From positions 7,328,501 through 7,392,500 of the forward strand of contig JAZBRI010000003.1 of NCBI GenBank assembly GCA_036874045.1: a DNA stretch of 64,000 nucleotides, written 5' to 3'. The notes beneath the pieces are model-generated. The model searched no databases and was not told the DNA's origin. It worked only from the letters and a program-made list of their open reading frames with translations. The number at the start of each line of letters is the position of its first letter. The first letter of the stretch is position 1. The position numbers and the translations under genes were made by a program. This document shows positions 22,642-34,820 of this stretch, one piece after another. The DNA is from Cymodocea nodosa (lineage: Eukaryota > Streptophyta > Magnoliopsida > Alismatales > Cymodoceaceae).

Positions 22642-24648
22642 ATGGATAATACTGAAATCTTAGTTATGACTGAAGGACAGATCACTAATCGTTCTCCTAT
22701 GTTTGAAGGTAGCAATTATGGTTACTAAAAATATAAGATGAAAGTATTCTTTCAGTCAATTGATTTCAAATTATGACATATAATTAGTAATACTATAATG
22801 TTAGTTACGACTCCATATGATACTTGGACTTTTGATGAAAAGGAGCGAATGACACTGAATGCTAAAGGATTAAACATCTTGTTTTGTACTTTATCTCATG
22901 ATCAATTTAACGAAGTTTTTGCATATAAAACTGTATATGAGATATGACATGCATTAGAAGTTGCCAATGAAGGTACTAACTAGGTCAAGGAATCTAAGAT
23001 TAATATGTTAGTACATAAATATAAGCTTTTTAAAATACAGGAAAATAAATGTATCTCTGATATGTTTTCTCATTTTCTTGAGATTATAAATTCATTAAAA
23101 TCTTTAAGCAAGAAATTCAAGGAAATAGACTTGGTAAGAAAGATCCTTAGATCTTTAACTAAAATTTGGGCTCAAAAGACAACTATTGAAGAGTCCAAAG
23201 ATTTAAATACATATACTCTCGATGATCTCATAGGCAATTTGACAGCCTATGAAGTACAACATTTAGATCCAAAAGGGAAGAATCCTAGAAGGGATCTAGC
23301 TTTTGAAGCTGATAAAGTCTTAGAAGTCACTAGTGATTCTGACGATGATTTACTATTGTTGACTAGAAAATTTAGAAGTCTATTGAAGAAATGCAGAAAC
23401 TTCAGGTCAGCAAAAGCATTTAGAGATATGGAGAAGAAGTCATTCATGAAAGATAAAATCATATGCTACAAGTGCAACAGGTTGGGTCACTTTCAAACTG
23501 ATTGTCCTCTCGACAAAGATAAGAAGAATTCGAGGAGAAATTTTAGGAATAAGAAATTCAGAAAGAGAAGGGTACTTAAAGTGACATGGGATGACTCTTC
23601 AGCTTCACTAAGTGAAGAAACAAAGGATTCAACATCAGACAATGAATCCTCATCAAAATTAGATTTAGAAGAAAATTTGGCAAACGTATGCTTCATGACA
23701 AAATCTAGTGAGGTATCTTCTGATCCAAATGCTAGTTTTGATAGATTACTTGTTGAATACAATAAACTAGCTAGAAAATATAAGAAAGTAAAAATAGAAG
23801 GAAAGAACACTAGGAAAATGCTAGATGAATCTGAAAATAAGATTGATTTTCTGAACTCTATGTTGAATAAATTTAAAAAAGAAAATCAAAAACATGCATA
23901 GGAAATTTTAAAGTTTACTATAATAGAAAGAAAATTACATGCTAATTGTGAAAATTTAATTACTGATAAAAAGAAAATGATTTGTGAAATTGAAAGATTG
24001 AAACTGACTACTACTGATCTAAATTCAGAAATTGATATGTTAAAGATTAAGGTTTGTGATCAAAAGGCTACATTAAGTAAATGGAATAATAGTCAAACTA
24101 TAACAAATGAACTTAGTAGTAAAATATCAAATATAAAAAAACATGGTATTAGTTTACACGATGCATCTTCTGAAAATTATGTATTACATAATAGTACTGC
24201 TAAAAATAATGTCCTTATTTCTAGTACTAAGATTAGTAGAAGAAAAACTATTCCGTGTGTGATTAAAAAGGGAGATAAATATGTGTAAATTGATAAAATA
24301 CAACATATAAATAATAACACACAATGCAAGAATTTCAAAAGAAATTTTCAAAAAAATCAGGTTAAGTCATTTGAGATTTTTAATATTTTTGATCAATTTT
24401 CTTCATATTTAAAAAATATCAGATATTGGGATCAGCAATCAAATAATGTTAGAAATGAAAATTGCAACTCTAGTTTACATAAAGATAAATGTTTTGATAA
24501 TTACAACATTAAGAGGAATAAATGCAAGAATAATTATTAGAAAATAGATAAGTTGAAGTATAAAAATATTGATTATTCTGACATGGCTCTTTCTAAAATT
24601 CTTGGACCCACTCAGAAATGGATTCCAAGAGATAAAATCTCTTCTTAA
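22642..24648 (+). pseudogene. copia-2A Gag (nonsense-riddled, single frame)
   Basis: Starts at ATG 22642 (MDNTEILVMTEGQ) and stays in one frame to TAA at 24646-24648. It has a UBN2-type capsid region (KESKINMLVHKYKLFK, DLVRKILRSLTKIW), a CCHC zinc knuckle CYKCNRLGHFQTDC near 23460-23505, an acidic serine-rich linker and a coiled coil (ENKIDFLNSMLNKFKKEN). In-frame stops replace Trp (22727, 22774, 22946), Gln (22981, 23899) and Arg (24286) codons when compared with the sister copy or family pattern. No indel breaks the frame. Confidence 0.8.
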
Positions 24649-24659
24649 CTATTTTGTAG

Positions 24660-24938
24660 GTACATAAATCAAAATGGACAGTTGACAGTGAAGCATCTAG
24701 CCACATGACTGGAGATATACGATTACTTACAAAAGTAACAAAAACCAAGAATGAACAAGTTACCTTTGAAAATAAAAGCAAAACAAATATCCTTGGGTCT
24801 GGCAAGATTCAGGTAACTGAAAAATGTTTTATAAATGATGTCTTATTAGTGGAAAACTTAGCTTTTAATTTATTGAGTATTCTTGTTTTAATGAAGTTTT
24901 ATAGAGTAATTTTTGAAAAAGATTCCTGTAAAATTATG
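24660..24938 (+). pseudogene. copia-2A protease fragment
   Basis: Encodes KSKWTVDSEASSHMTGD and the following protease/pre-integrase start. It lies one frame away from gag. The catalytic D-S-G-A-S is D-S-E-A-S, so the active-site glycine is lost. Coding stops at about 24938, where LTR sequence begins. Confidence 0.78.
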
Positions 24939-26085
24939 ACACTCAAACTTATAGATAGTTAAAATTTCAGATATTTAAACTTTCAGATAGTTAATGTTTT
25001 GATTTAGTTGAAGAGTTATGTTAAAAACTCGTATAGTTAAGTTATCTTCACATGTGTTTTTAATGTTTTAAGTTGTCACGTGTTTTCCATGTGCATTCGG
25101 TAATGAAAATCGAAGAGTTAGATAACTATTTGAGTTTTTATATGCATGGATAGATAATTGTTCGAGTTTTATAAAATGACTAACGAACAGATAAGTTTTC
25201 TTTGTTCAGTCACGTGTTTTGCAGGTGCAAATACTCGAAGAGTTACAGATAAGTGTTCAAGTTTTTATAGGACTTAAATGATAAGTGTTCGACTAAAGTG
25301 GTGACTTAGAAAATATTCTACAAATCTCCAAGAAGATAAAGTTTTGGTGAATCTATGAGTGGAAATCATGGAAATTCAAAATGATAGTGGAGAAAGTGGA
25401 AATTTCAAAATGATAGTGGAGAAAGTGGAAATTTCAAAATGATAGTGGATATAGTGGAAATTCAAAAAGATAATGGAAATCATGGATAATTTGAATTCAA
25501 AATTAGTACGTGGATTATGGATTAAGTGGATGAACATGCTGAATGTGAAGTTAGAGTTCGACTACTAAAAATAGAGGATACGAGTTGCATTATGATCATC
25601 CTAATTTCAATCCCTAATCAAGATCAAGTTTGAATATTCAATCCCAAATCTCAAATCTGAATATTCAACTGCATATTAAATCTAGAAAAATTCTCCAACA
25701 TCAGAAGAAGTTCAGAATTTCAAGCAATTTTAGAAAAGGAACTGCAAACGTAAGAAGTCTGAAAATTCGACAACTAGAGAATAGATATAGAAGCTGAGCA
25801 AAAAGAAAGAAAAGTAGTTACGTGCATAAAGATTAGGTTTCATACAATTCAAAATTAGCTTTGAATAAGGACTTCATTTTCTATTTGAATTGTATATCAA
25901 ACATTACTGTATCAAAATCGACAAGAAGGGAATTGAGCTGAAAAGATATTGTAAATTCTTTCTTTAAAAAGTTTATAAAGAATAGAATTCTATTTACAAG
26001 TATTTTATGCTCTTGTTTTATCCGCTGGTAATTTTAATTACTAAAGACATAATTCACCACTCCTCTTGTGATACAATGATCCTAC
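24939..26085 (+). repeat. copia-2A 3' LTR (5' end missing)
   Basis: Aligns with the reverse complement of 34821-35880 and ends GATCCTACA. It contains three adjacent near-repeats of a ~32-bp unit around GTGGAAATTCAAAATGATA (25360-25480). Confidence 0.75.
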
Positions 26086-26440
26086 AATCTACAAGTGGAA
26101 ATCGTGGAAATTCAAATTGATAGTAGAGAAAGTGGAAATTCAAAATTGAAAGTAGACATAGTGGAAATTCAAAAAGATAGTGGAAATCGTGGAAAAATTT
26201 GAATTCAAAATTAGTACGTGGATTATAGATTAAGTGGATGAACATGTTGAACATGAAGTCATAGTTCGACTACTAAAAATAGAGAGTACGAGTTGCATTA
26301 CGATCATCTAAATCCCTAATCACAAATTGAAAAACCAAGTCTGAATATTCAATCCTAATCTCAAATATCAAGTTTAAATATTCAACTGCATATCAAATCT
26401 AGAAAAATTCTTCAACTACTAAAAATTCGGAATAGGTGTG
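26086..26440 (+). repeat. second partial copia-2 LTR
   Basis: Repeats the middle of the preceding LTR (25330-25735), starting in the GTGGAAAT-rich unit. It suggests element A landed in, or recombined with, another LTR of the same family. Confidence 0.65.
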
Positions 26441-26529
26441 AAAAGTCGAAGAGTTAAACATAATTGTTCGAGTTTCAACTAAGACATTATAAAGCAGTGA
26501 AATTCAACACATACATAATTTGAACTTAA

Positions 26530-26990
26530 GGTGTTCAGAAAGTTTTGGAGACTTATAAACCTAACTATCCAATGTTCAAGTGCATTTCAGAGAGTTACAG
26601 ATAACCTTCTGAAAGATAACTTAAGCCAATCTTCCAAATCACGACACGTGTACTTAAGTATTTTTATAATAAAGAGATGTTTCAAACAGTTACAAATCTA
26701 ACTTTTCGATGCCTAGATGCATTTCGGAGAGTTACAGATAACTTACCGAAAATCCACTTAAGTCATGCATTATGGTTTCGACACGTGTACTTTAGGAAAT
26801 AATAAAATAGTTTATTGAACGTTTTAAAACACAACTGTCCAATACTTGCAATATAACTTGCTGAAACAATAGAAAATTTGGATACTTAAGAATTAAAAAA
26901 ACCTACAAGTCACCGACAGTTTAGAAATGTACTTAATTAAAGTGTATTTCCTGAAATTATGCAGATTCTTTCACGAAAACATATAATAGT
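26530..26990 (-). repeat. Athila-like LTR fragment (inverted)
   Basis: Resembles 4080-4770 of the inverted Athila-like LTR, including TAACTATCCAATG, CGACACGTGT (26642-26651 and 26779-26788) and the GAAATTATGCAGATTCTTTCA end. Confidence 0.6.
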
Positions 26991-26999
26991 TCATAAGAG

Positions 27000-28096
27000 A
27001 TGAATTATTATACGAGAAATTGCTCCCCCTACATAAATGTAGTGTAAAGAATCTATGGCGTACTTAATCTAGGTTGCCAAGCCCTAAGTAGATTTGGCTT
27101 TAAAAGGTCAAATAGCTTACTTAAGGAGGATGCTAAGCCTTAAATAGATTTAAGTCTCTCCTTCTTTTTTAATTTGAATTAAATACAGAAATAAGTAGTA
27201 GAGTTAATAATTTAGACTTTCTAGCTTTTATCTTAGTTAGTTTACAAAAGAAAATTCATAGAGATATAACTTCAAGAATTTAAAAGAATTCAATAATGAC
27301 TACACAAACTTAAGACAATAAATATCGTACATTATGTGTAAAGAGTAGATAATAACAAAAAAATAATAAGGATTATATGCACAGATTATGGTAGGATTAT
27401 TATAACACCTAGAAAATAAATTAAGCTTGATTTCATTGCCCCATTTTTGTTTTTTAATTTTGTTTTTATAAATATACTTTATGTATTACCTCCCACAATA
27501 TCATCTTTTTACGTGACCACAATCCCTTGTTTAGGGAAAAGATAACTAGTTACTCAATGACAAGTGAGAACAAGTAATTTTTTTTTAAAAAAATATAATC
27601 TGAATTACTTGCAAAATGAGTTTTCAGTCAACACATCCCAAACCAGTTGGTTTAAGTGACTAGGGTTTAAGATCCCCCAACAGACTTAATTACTTAAGTA
27701 ATTGCAGACAAAAAAGAAATAAAATAGTAGATTTAAATTAGAGGCAAACACAAGACTTAATTTTTCTAACAGAATGTTAATAACTTTCCTCTAATAAAAA
27801 GTACATACTTTGTATGTATTTTTCTATTAAAATCTCTGTAATAGCATATACATAAGTAACAAAAATACAATTGGTACTTACATTGAATCAATTTAACTTT
27901 CTTTAAGTAACATTTTTTGAATTTTTCTTAAATAAATTGATTTCAGTAAAACTCAGAATTTCATAAATTCTTAACTACTAGAAAATCGTAATTCGAAAAT
28001 AGATTTTTTTTTTGTTGGTTTTTTTTTATAATAAAGAAATTAAATTATAAAACTACCTTATAACAAACCAAAATACAATGAACAAGACAATTTAAA
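27000..28096 (-). other. copia-2B post-pol non-coding region
   Basis: No frame is open here. A purine tract on the minus strand (TGTAGGGGGAGCAATTT, near 27012-27028) may be the degenerate plus-strand primer. The rest is AT-rich. Confidence 0.4.
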
Positions 28097-28640
28097 CACC
28101 AGATAACCTATAGATACCAAGTTCTAATCATAATTTTGAAAATGTATTTTCATCTAAGGGTTTTGTAAATAGATCTGCCAATTGTTCTATGGTAGGAACA
28201 AAATTTAATACTATTTTTCCTTTTATAACATTATCCCTTAAAAAATGATGTTGAACTTCTATATGTTTTGCTCGTGAATGTAACATAGGATTTTTAGACA
28301 AACTTATTGCAGAACTACTATCAAAGAAAATCTTAGTTCGTTCATAGTCTAAATTAAAATCTTTTAAGGTTTATTTGATCCACAAGATTTGAGCGTAGCA
28401 AAGTGCAGTAGATATATATTCAGCTTCAGTTGTAGATAATGCTACATAATTTTACTTTTTGCTGAACCATGACACTAAAGAATTACCTAACAATTGACAA
28501 GTGCCACTAGTGCTTTTTCTTTCAGACTTACATCCTGCAAAATCAGCATCACTATAACCTACTAAGTTTAAAGAACTGTGTTTAAAGTAAAACAGTCCGA
28601 AATTGATAGTTCCTAATAGATATTTAAAAATTCATTTAAC
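28097..28640 (-). pseudogene. copia-2B RNase H
   Basis: Reads, with stops, as a copia RNase H: FDSSSAISLSKNPM, HSRAKHIEVQHHFLRDN and LADLFTKPLDENTFSKL. A stop interrupts the early part near 28450. Confidence 0.75.
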
Positions 28641-29660
28641 AGCCAGTAGGCGTGATTCCTTAGGATTAGATTGATATCTAGCACAAGTACACACACTAAA
28701 CATAATATCTAGTCGGCTAGCTGTTAAATAGAGTAATGAACCAATCATACTTCTATATTGTTTTACATCTACAGTTTTTCCAGAGTCATCTTTATCCAAC
28801 TTGGTAATAGTACTCATTGGTGTATTCTTTGTTTTAGTGTTGTCTAAACCAAACTTCTTTAATAAATCTTGAGTATATTTTTCTTGTGAAATAAAAGTAT
28901 CCTAATCTAATTACTTAATTTGTAAGTCTAGGAAAAATGATAGTTCACCCATCATACTCATTTCAAATTGATTAGTCATGTCTTTTGAAAAGGACTCAAC
29001 TAATTTATCATTTGTTACTCCAAATATGATGTCATCTACATAGATTTGAACTACTAATATATCTTTTTCGATCTTCTTGATAAAAAGAGTGTGATCTGCC
29101 TTTCCCATAGAATACCCTTTTTCCATAAGAAATTTAGATAATCTTTCATACCAAGACCTAGGAGCTTGTTAAAAGTCATATAGTGCATTCTTAAGCTTGT
29201 AAACATACTCAAGATGTTTTGAATCTTCAAAACCTGGAGGTTGTTTTACATACACTTCTTCTTTTATATATCCATTTAAAAAAGTAGTCTTAACATCCAT
29301 TTAATATAATTTGAAATCCATATAACAAGTATATGCCAACAAAATTCGTATTGATTCTAGTCCAGCAACAGGAGCAAATGTTTCATCATAGTCAATTCAT
29401 TCCTCTTGCTTGTAACCTTGAGCAACTAATCTAACTTTATTTTTAACTATATGTCCATCTTGATCTACTTTGTTTCTAAATACCCACATTGTTCTTATTA
29501 TGGACTGATTTTCAGGTGGTGGAACTAGATCCCATACCTTATTTCTTATAAATTGATTTAGCTCATCTTGCATAGCTACATACCAAAATTCATCTTCTAA
29601 GGCATCTTCAATTTTCTTAGGTTCTAGTAAAGAAACAAATGAATAAGCACCACAGATGTT
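28632..29660 (-). pseudogene. copia-2B reverse transcriptase
   Basis: Contains VRLVAQGYKQEE near 29440, the YVDD box in VVQIYVDDIIFGVTNDKL (29050-29000), GELSFFLDLQIK, and a C-terminal YRSMIGSLLYLTASRLDIMF (28755-28700). Isolated stops replace Trp or Gln codons. Confidence 0.82.
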
Positions 29661-30197
29661 GACTACTAATGACTAAGTCCTAACTCCTTGATTAGGATCG
29701 CCTATTATCTTATCAATAGAATGAGATGAAGCATAACACCAATTTCTATGTTGTTCCACATTTTCTATAGGTATGACATTATTTTCTTCTAAATTTTCAT
29801 CATTCAAACTTAGATTTCTTATTCCATCAGATAATCTATCAATTTCTCTATCAACATCATTTGATACTATTTCTGGGAGAATTTTTGAATCAAAGTTTTC
29901 AGCATGTCTTAAATCCAAATGAGAATTTTCATGAAATTTCACATGCAAGGTTTCCTCAATGATTTTTGTTGATTTGTTATAAACTCTATATGCCTTATTT
30001 CTAGTGGAATAACCAACAAAAATACCTTCATCTGATTTGGCTCTAAATTTATCTCTTCATTCCTTAGTGTTTAAAATAAAACACTTACACCCAAAGGGTT
30101 TTAAATAACTTATTTTAGGAACCCTGTTATATCATATCTCATAAGGAGTTTTATCTAAAATTGGTCTTAGATGTACTCAATTTATAACATAGCATGT
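29661..30197 (-). pseudogene. copia-2B integrase C-terminal half
   Basis: Continues the integrase left of the solo LTR: ACYVIN, RPILDKTPYEI, KPFGCKCFILNTKE and GYSTRNKAYRVYN, followed by an acidic linker before the reverse transcriptase. Confidence 0.78.
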
Positions 30198-31734
30198 TGT
30201 TCAAGCTTTAATTTTGCCCATTTTTAATGAATTTTATAAGTAATTTTGCATGATATTATATATCTATGGTGGATAAATGATATTAATTATAGGTAATATA
30301 AGTCTTGAAATATAGTGCAATATAGAAATTTAATTAACAAGTGCATCCCCCATTGGATATAATTTTACATGGGACACATTGATTTATTTTGCATGTCCTA
30401 TGTTGGCTAACGTCTCTTGGAGTTCAACTTCCATTAATTGTAGGTAACATATATATGGGAGGAGCTTAATGCAAAAGACCAAAGAAGATGTAAAGAATCA
30501 AAAGTTGGTGGACTAAACTTTAAAGAAGAGGACATGCCAACACCTTATTGGCCCTCCTAGATCTATGGCATCTTATTGGCTTGGTGATAAAACCAAGGTG
30601 CCACATCAAAGAGAGAGAAGGCAAAACAACATAAATACAAGGGGAGAGGAATTTCGGCCAACAACTTGGTGCTTCCAACGAGAGAAAGAAAGAAGAGAAG
30701 AAGCTTGGAGGTGAGGCTTGTGCTTCCAAAGAGAGACCATCCATTCATGCTATTCACCATTCCAAGGGCTAAGGAGAAGACGTCCAAGCTTGGAGGTGGA
30801 GTTGCTGCCAAGTTCCATTGAATTCAAAGCTCTAGAGAAGAAGATAAGAAGCTCCTAAGGTAGTGAGAACTCTTAGAGTTTATTATTTTCTTGTATAGAA
30901 GGAAGAATTAATGAGAAATGGTGGTGAACATCTCAATTATATGTCTTCTTAGCTAGATAGAGTTCAATGAATGTATATGAATGTTTAATTCTTCTTTTCA
31001 ACTTCTAATTTGCATCCTCTATTCACGTGTATTGTTGGGGCTGTTGGTGAGGCTTTCACACGAGTGAATGACACTCACCAATGGTGGCTTGGCGCATTTG
31101 AGAAGAAGGTGTGAATTGAAAGAAGAAGAAAATAAGTGTTGATGTTCATTTGAATGAAGAACCTATCACTTATATCTAGTTGTTAATTTTAATTTCAGTA
31201 GTTAATTGAGTTTGTTATATCTTATATTGATCACATTTTGTCCTAATCAATCTCCAAAAAGAATTTCTAATGCAAGTAGTATAGTATAGTTTAGCTAGAT
31301 TAGCAAATAGCATAGTTGCATGCATTTAGTATAAATTAAAATAGAGTAGTATAGTCTATTGAACCTTCTTGTTTTATTTTTCTTTCCTTAATATTGATGC
31401 ATGGATATCACTTTTGAAATCACGTGGAACTTGTGTGCATGTTATAATTGAATGAGTTGATAGATTTACAAGTAAAGAAATTGATTCACATCACCATTTT
31501 CCACTACACATTGTCTTGAAATTGCATGATTTGTGAGTTTGTGTTAACTTTGATTATTCTACATTCACATGTCATTAATTTACTGAAGTATACCTAAGAG
31601 CTTGAAGAACAAGTTGAGTAATAGTTGATTAAGTCATAAACACAATCCTTGTGGAAGAATGACCTGTATTTGCCATGTACACCAAAAGAACTGTGCACTT
31701 GCAGTAAAGCTTGAGCTAAAAATATAGCTCAACA
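30198..31734 (+). mobile_element. solo LTR inserted in the copia-2B integrase
   Basis: Starts TGTTCAAGCTTTAATTTTG, ends TAGCTCAACA, and is flanked by CATGT (30193-30197) and CATGC (31735-31739), a 5-bp duplication with one mismatch. Removing it rejoins the integrase reading AVHIAC-YVIN. Its end (GACCTGTATTTGCCATG, then TGTGCACTTGCAGT) resembles the 3' part of the Athila-like LTRs here, which suggests Ty3 origin. The open frames inside at 30520-30811 are not convincing genes. Confidence 0.78.
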
Positions 31735-32711
31735 CATGCTATATGAACTGCTTCTGCCCAAAGAAATAGTGGTAACTTATTCTCATTTAACATGGTTTTG
31801 GACATTTCCTGAAGTGATTTGTTTTTACGTTCTACTATCCGGTTTTGTGAAGGAGCTCTTGGAAATGAGTACATATGATCTATGTCTAATTCTTCACAAA
31901 AGGTGTCCATTTGATCATTATCAAATTCTGTACCATGATCACTCCTAAGTTTTTGAATTTTAACATTTTGCTCATTCTGAACTTTATTACAGAATATCTT
32001 AAATATTTCAAAAACTTCAATTTTATTAGCTAGAAAATAGACCCAAGTAAATCTAGAATAGTCATCAACTATTACAAAATCATAATATTTACCTCCTAAA
32101 CTGGTTGTTCTAGTAGGTCCAAATAAATTCATATGCACTAGTTCTAATACTCTTTTGCTTGTTATTTCATTTAAGCTTTTAAATGATGTTTTATGTAATT
32201 TACCTAGTTGACATGCATCACACATAAACTCTTTTGAGTATTTAATACTAGGTAAGCCTCTAACTAGATTCTTTTTAGACAGCTTTTGTAATAATTTTAA
32301 GTTTGAGTGTCCTAGCCTTCTATGGCATAAAATGACTTCATACGATTTTGCAATTAAGCAAGCATTGACTTTAATAATATCAGAAGTCAAATTTAGAATA
32401 CAAACAGATCCTTTCTTGTATGTAGTGAATAAAATTTCGTTTGTAGACATGTCCATAATTTTACAGGAATCTTTTTCAAAAGTTACTCTGTAAATCTTCA
32501 TTAAAACAGGAACACTCAATAAATTAAAACCTAAGTTTTCCACTAATAAGACATCATTTATAAAGCATTTCTCAATTACCTGAACCTTGCCAAACCCAAG
32601 GATATTTGTTTTGCTTTTATTTCCAAAGGTAACTTGTCCATTCTTGGTCTTTGTTATTTCTGTAAGTAATTGTATATCTCTAGTCATGTGGCCGGATGCT
32701 CCACTGTCCAT
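31735..32711 (-). pseudogene. copia-2B protease and integrase N-terminal half
   Basis: About 325 residues starting MDSGASGHMTRD with an intact aspartic protease D-S-G-A-S motif. Then come a pre-integrase finger (CHRRLGHSNLKLLQ with FMCDACQLGK) and the integrase core (VDDYSRFTWVYFLA, RSDHGTEFDN, QNRIVERKNKSLQEM). It is the best-preserved coding piece of the element and is cut at AVHIAC by the solo LTR. Confidence 0.85.
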
Positions 32712-32749
32712 TATCCATTTTGATTTGTGTACCTACAAAACAGTCAAAA

Positions 32750-34654
32750 AGAGATTTTATCTCTTTGAACCCATTTTTGAGTGAGTCCAAGAATTTTAGA
32801 GAGAGTCATATCAAAATTCTCAATATTTTTAAACTTCAACTTATTTATTTTCTGATAATTATTCTTACGTTTCTTTCTCTTAGTGTTATAATTATCAGAA
32901 CATTTATCTTTATGTAAACCAGAGTTGAAATTTTCATTTCTGACATTATTTGATTTCTGATTCTAATATTCGATATTCTTTAAATATGAAGAAAATTGAT
33001 CAAGAATATTAAAATTCTCAAATGTCTTAGCTCGATTCTTCTGAAGATTTCTTTTGAAATTCTTGCATCGTGTGCTATCATTTATATGTTGCATTTTATC
33101 AATTCGTACATATTTATCTCCCTTTTTAATCACACACGAAATAGTTTTTCTTTTACTATTCTTAGTACTGGAAATAAAGACATTATTTTTAGCAATACCG
33201 TCATGCAATATATAATTTTCAGAAGATGCAATATCATATTTTTCTTCATTTGATATTTTACTACTAAGTTCATTTGTTATAGTTTGACTATTATTCCATT
33301 TACTTAATATAGCCTTTTGATCGTAGACTTTAATATTTAATACATCAATTTATGAATTTAAATCAGTAATGGTCAGTTCCAGTTTTTCAATTTCACAGAT
33401 CATTTTCTTCTTATCAGCAATTAAATTTTCACAATGAGCATGTAATTTTCTTTCTATAGTAGTGGACTTTAAAATTTCTTGTACATGCCTTTGATTTTCT
33501 TCTTTAAATTTATTCAACGTAGAGTTTAGAAAATCAATCTTATTTTCAGATTCATCTAGCATTTTCCTAGTGTCCTTTCTTTCTATTTTGACTTTCTTAT
33601 ATTTTCTGGCCAGTCTATTGTATTCAACAAGTAATCCATTAAAACTATCAAAATTAGCATTTTGATCAGAGGATACCTCACTAGATTTTGCCATAAAGCA
33701 TACATTTGCCAGATTTTCTTCTAAATCTAATGTTGATGAGGATTCATTGTCTGATGTTGAATCCTTTGTTTCTTCACTTTGTGAAGCTGAAGAGTCATCT
33801 CATGTCACTTTAAGCGCCATTCTCTTTCTGAATTTCTTATTCTTGAAATTCCTCCTCGAATTCTTCTTATCTTTAGCAGTACTATCTTTGAAGTTGCTGC
33901 GTTTCTTCAACAGATTTCTAAATTTTCTGGTCAACAACAATAAATCATCATTAGAATCACTAGTGACTTCTAAGACTTTATCAGCCTCAAAAGCCAAATC
34001 CCTTCTAGGATTTTTCCCTTTTGGATCTAAATGTTGTACTTCATAGGTTATCAGATTTCCTATGAGATCATCGAGAGTATATGTATTTAAGTCTTTGGAC
34101 TCTTCAATAGATGTTGTCTTTTGAGCCCAAATTTTAGTTAAAGATCTAAGGATCTTTCTTACCAAGTCTTTTTCCTCGAATTTCTTGCCTAAAGATTTTA
34201 ATGAATTTACAATCTCAAGAAAACGAGAAAACATGTCAGAGATACATTCATTTTCGTGCATTTTAAAAAGCTCATATTTATGTACTAACATATTGATCTT
34301 AGATTCCTTGACTTGATTAGTATCTTCGTTGGCAACTTCTAATGCATGCCATATCTCATATGCAGTTTGATATGCAGAAACTTTATTAAATTGATCATGA
34401 GATCAAGCACAAAACAAGATGTTTAAACCTTTAGCAATCAGTGCCATTCACTCCTTTTCATCAAAAGTCCAAGTATCATATGGAGTCGTAAGAAACACTA
34501 TAGGATTGCTAATTATATGCCATAGTTTGAAATCAGTTGACTGAAAGAATACTTTCATCTTATATTTCCAGTAGCCATAATTACTACCTTCAAACATAGG
34601 AGGACGATTGCTAGTTTGTCCTTCAATCATAACTAAGATTTCAGAATTATCCAT
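32750..34654 (-). pseudogene. copia-2B Gag, zinc knuckle deleted
   Basis: One frame from MDNSEILVMIEGQ (34654) to a DKISF end near 32750, broken only by stops. It matches the copia-2A Gag throughout except that the segment from about RSAKAF through the CCHC knuckle is replaced by a short DSTAK sequence near 33880, an in-frame loss of the nucleic-acid-binding finger. A coiled-coil region follows at 33694-33350. Confidence 0.8.
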
Positions 34655-34806
34655 TTTAAATAGATGATTCGAAGTAAATGACAGGAAAAATCGATTCCTA
34701 AATAGAGAAATGAAGGCTTTTCGGATGCTTTAAACAGTTTAAGTGCACTAATACTAGTTGTAGCAGAGCGTAGTAAATCTGAAAAAAAGTAAGTGAAAAA
34801 CAGAAG

Positions 34807-34818
34807 CTCTGATATTAG
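34807..34818 (-). other. copia-2B primer binding site
   Basis: GCTCTGATATTA is the reverse complement of a TGGTATCAGAGC-like site (two differences) and lies next to the LTR end at 34821. Confidence 0.7.
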
Positions 34819-34820
34819 TT

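Larger units (their letters stand above)
22255..26085 (+). mobile_element. copia-2 element A, internally deleted
   Basis: A Ty1/copia element reduced to a 3' piece of the 5' LTR (22255-22554), primer site (22557-22568), gag (22642-24648), a protease start (to about 24938) and a 3' LTR that lacks its first ~100 bp (24939-26085). Integrase, reverse transcriptase and RNase H are gone, with protease sequence joined directly to LTR near 24938. Gag is full of stops, so it is not functional. Confidence 0.82.

Noticed and set aside
23247..23810. Minus-strand frames opposite copia-2A gag
   Set aside because: Mirror images of Lys/Glu-rich gag coding, read as Phe/Ser-rich peptides. Not genes.
30520..30811. 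Two overlapping minus-strand frames
   Set aside because: They lie in the solo LTR and show no domain.
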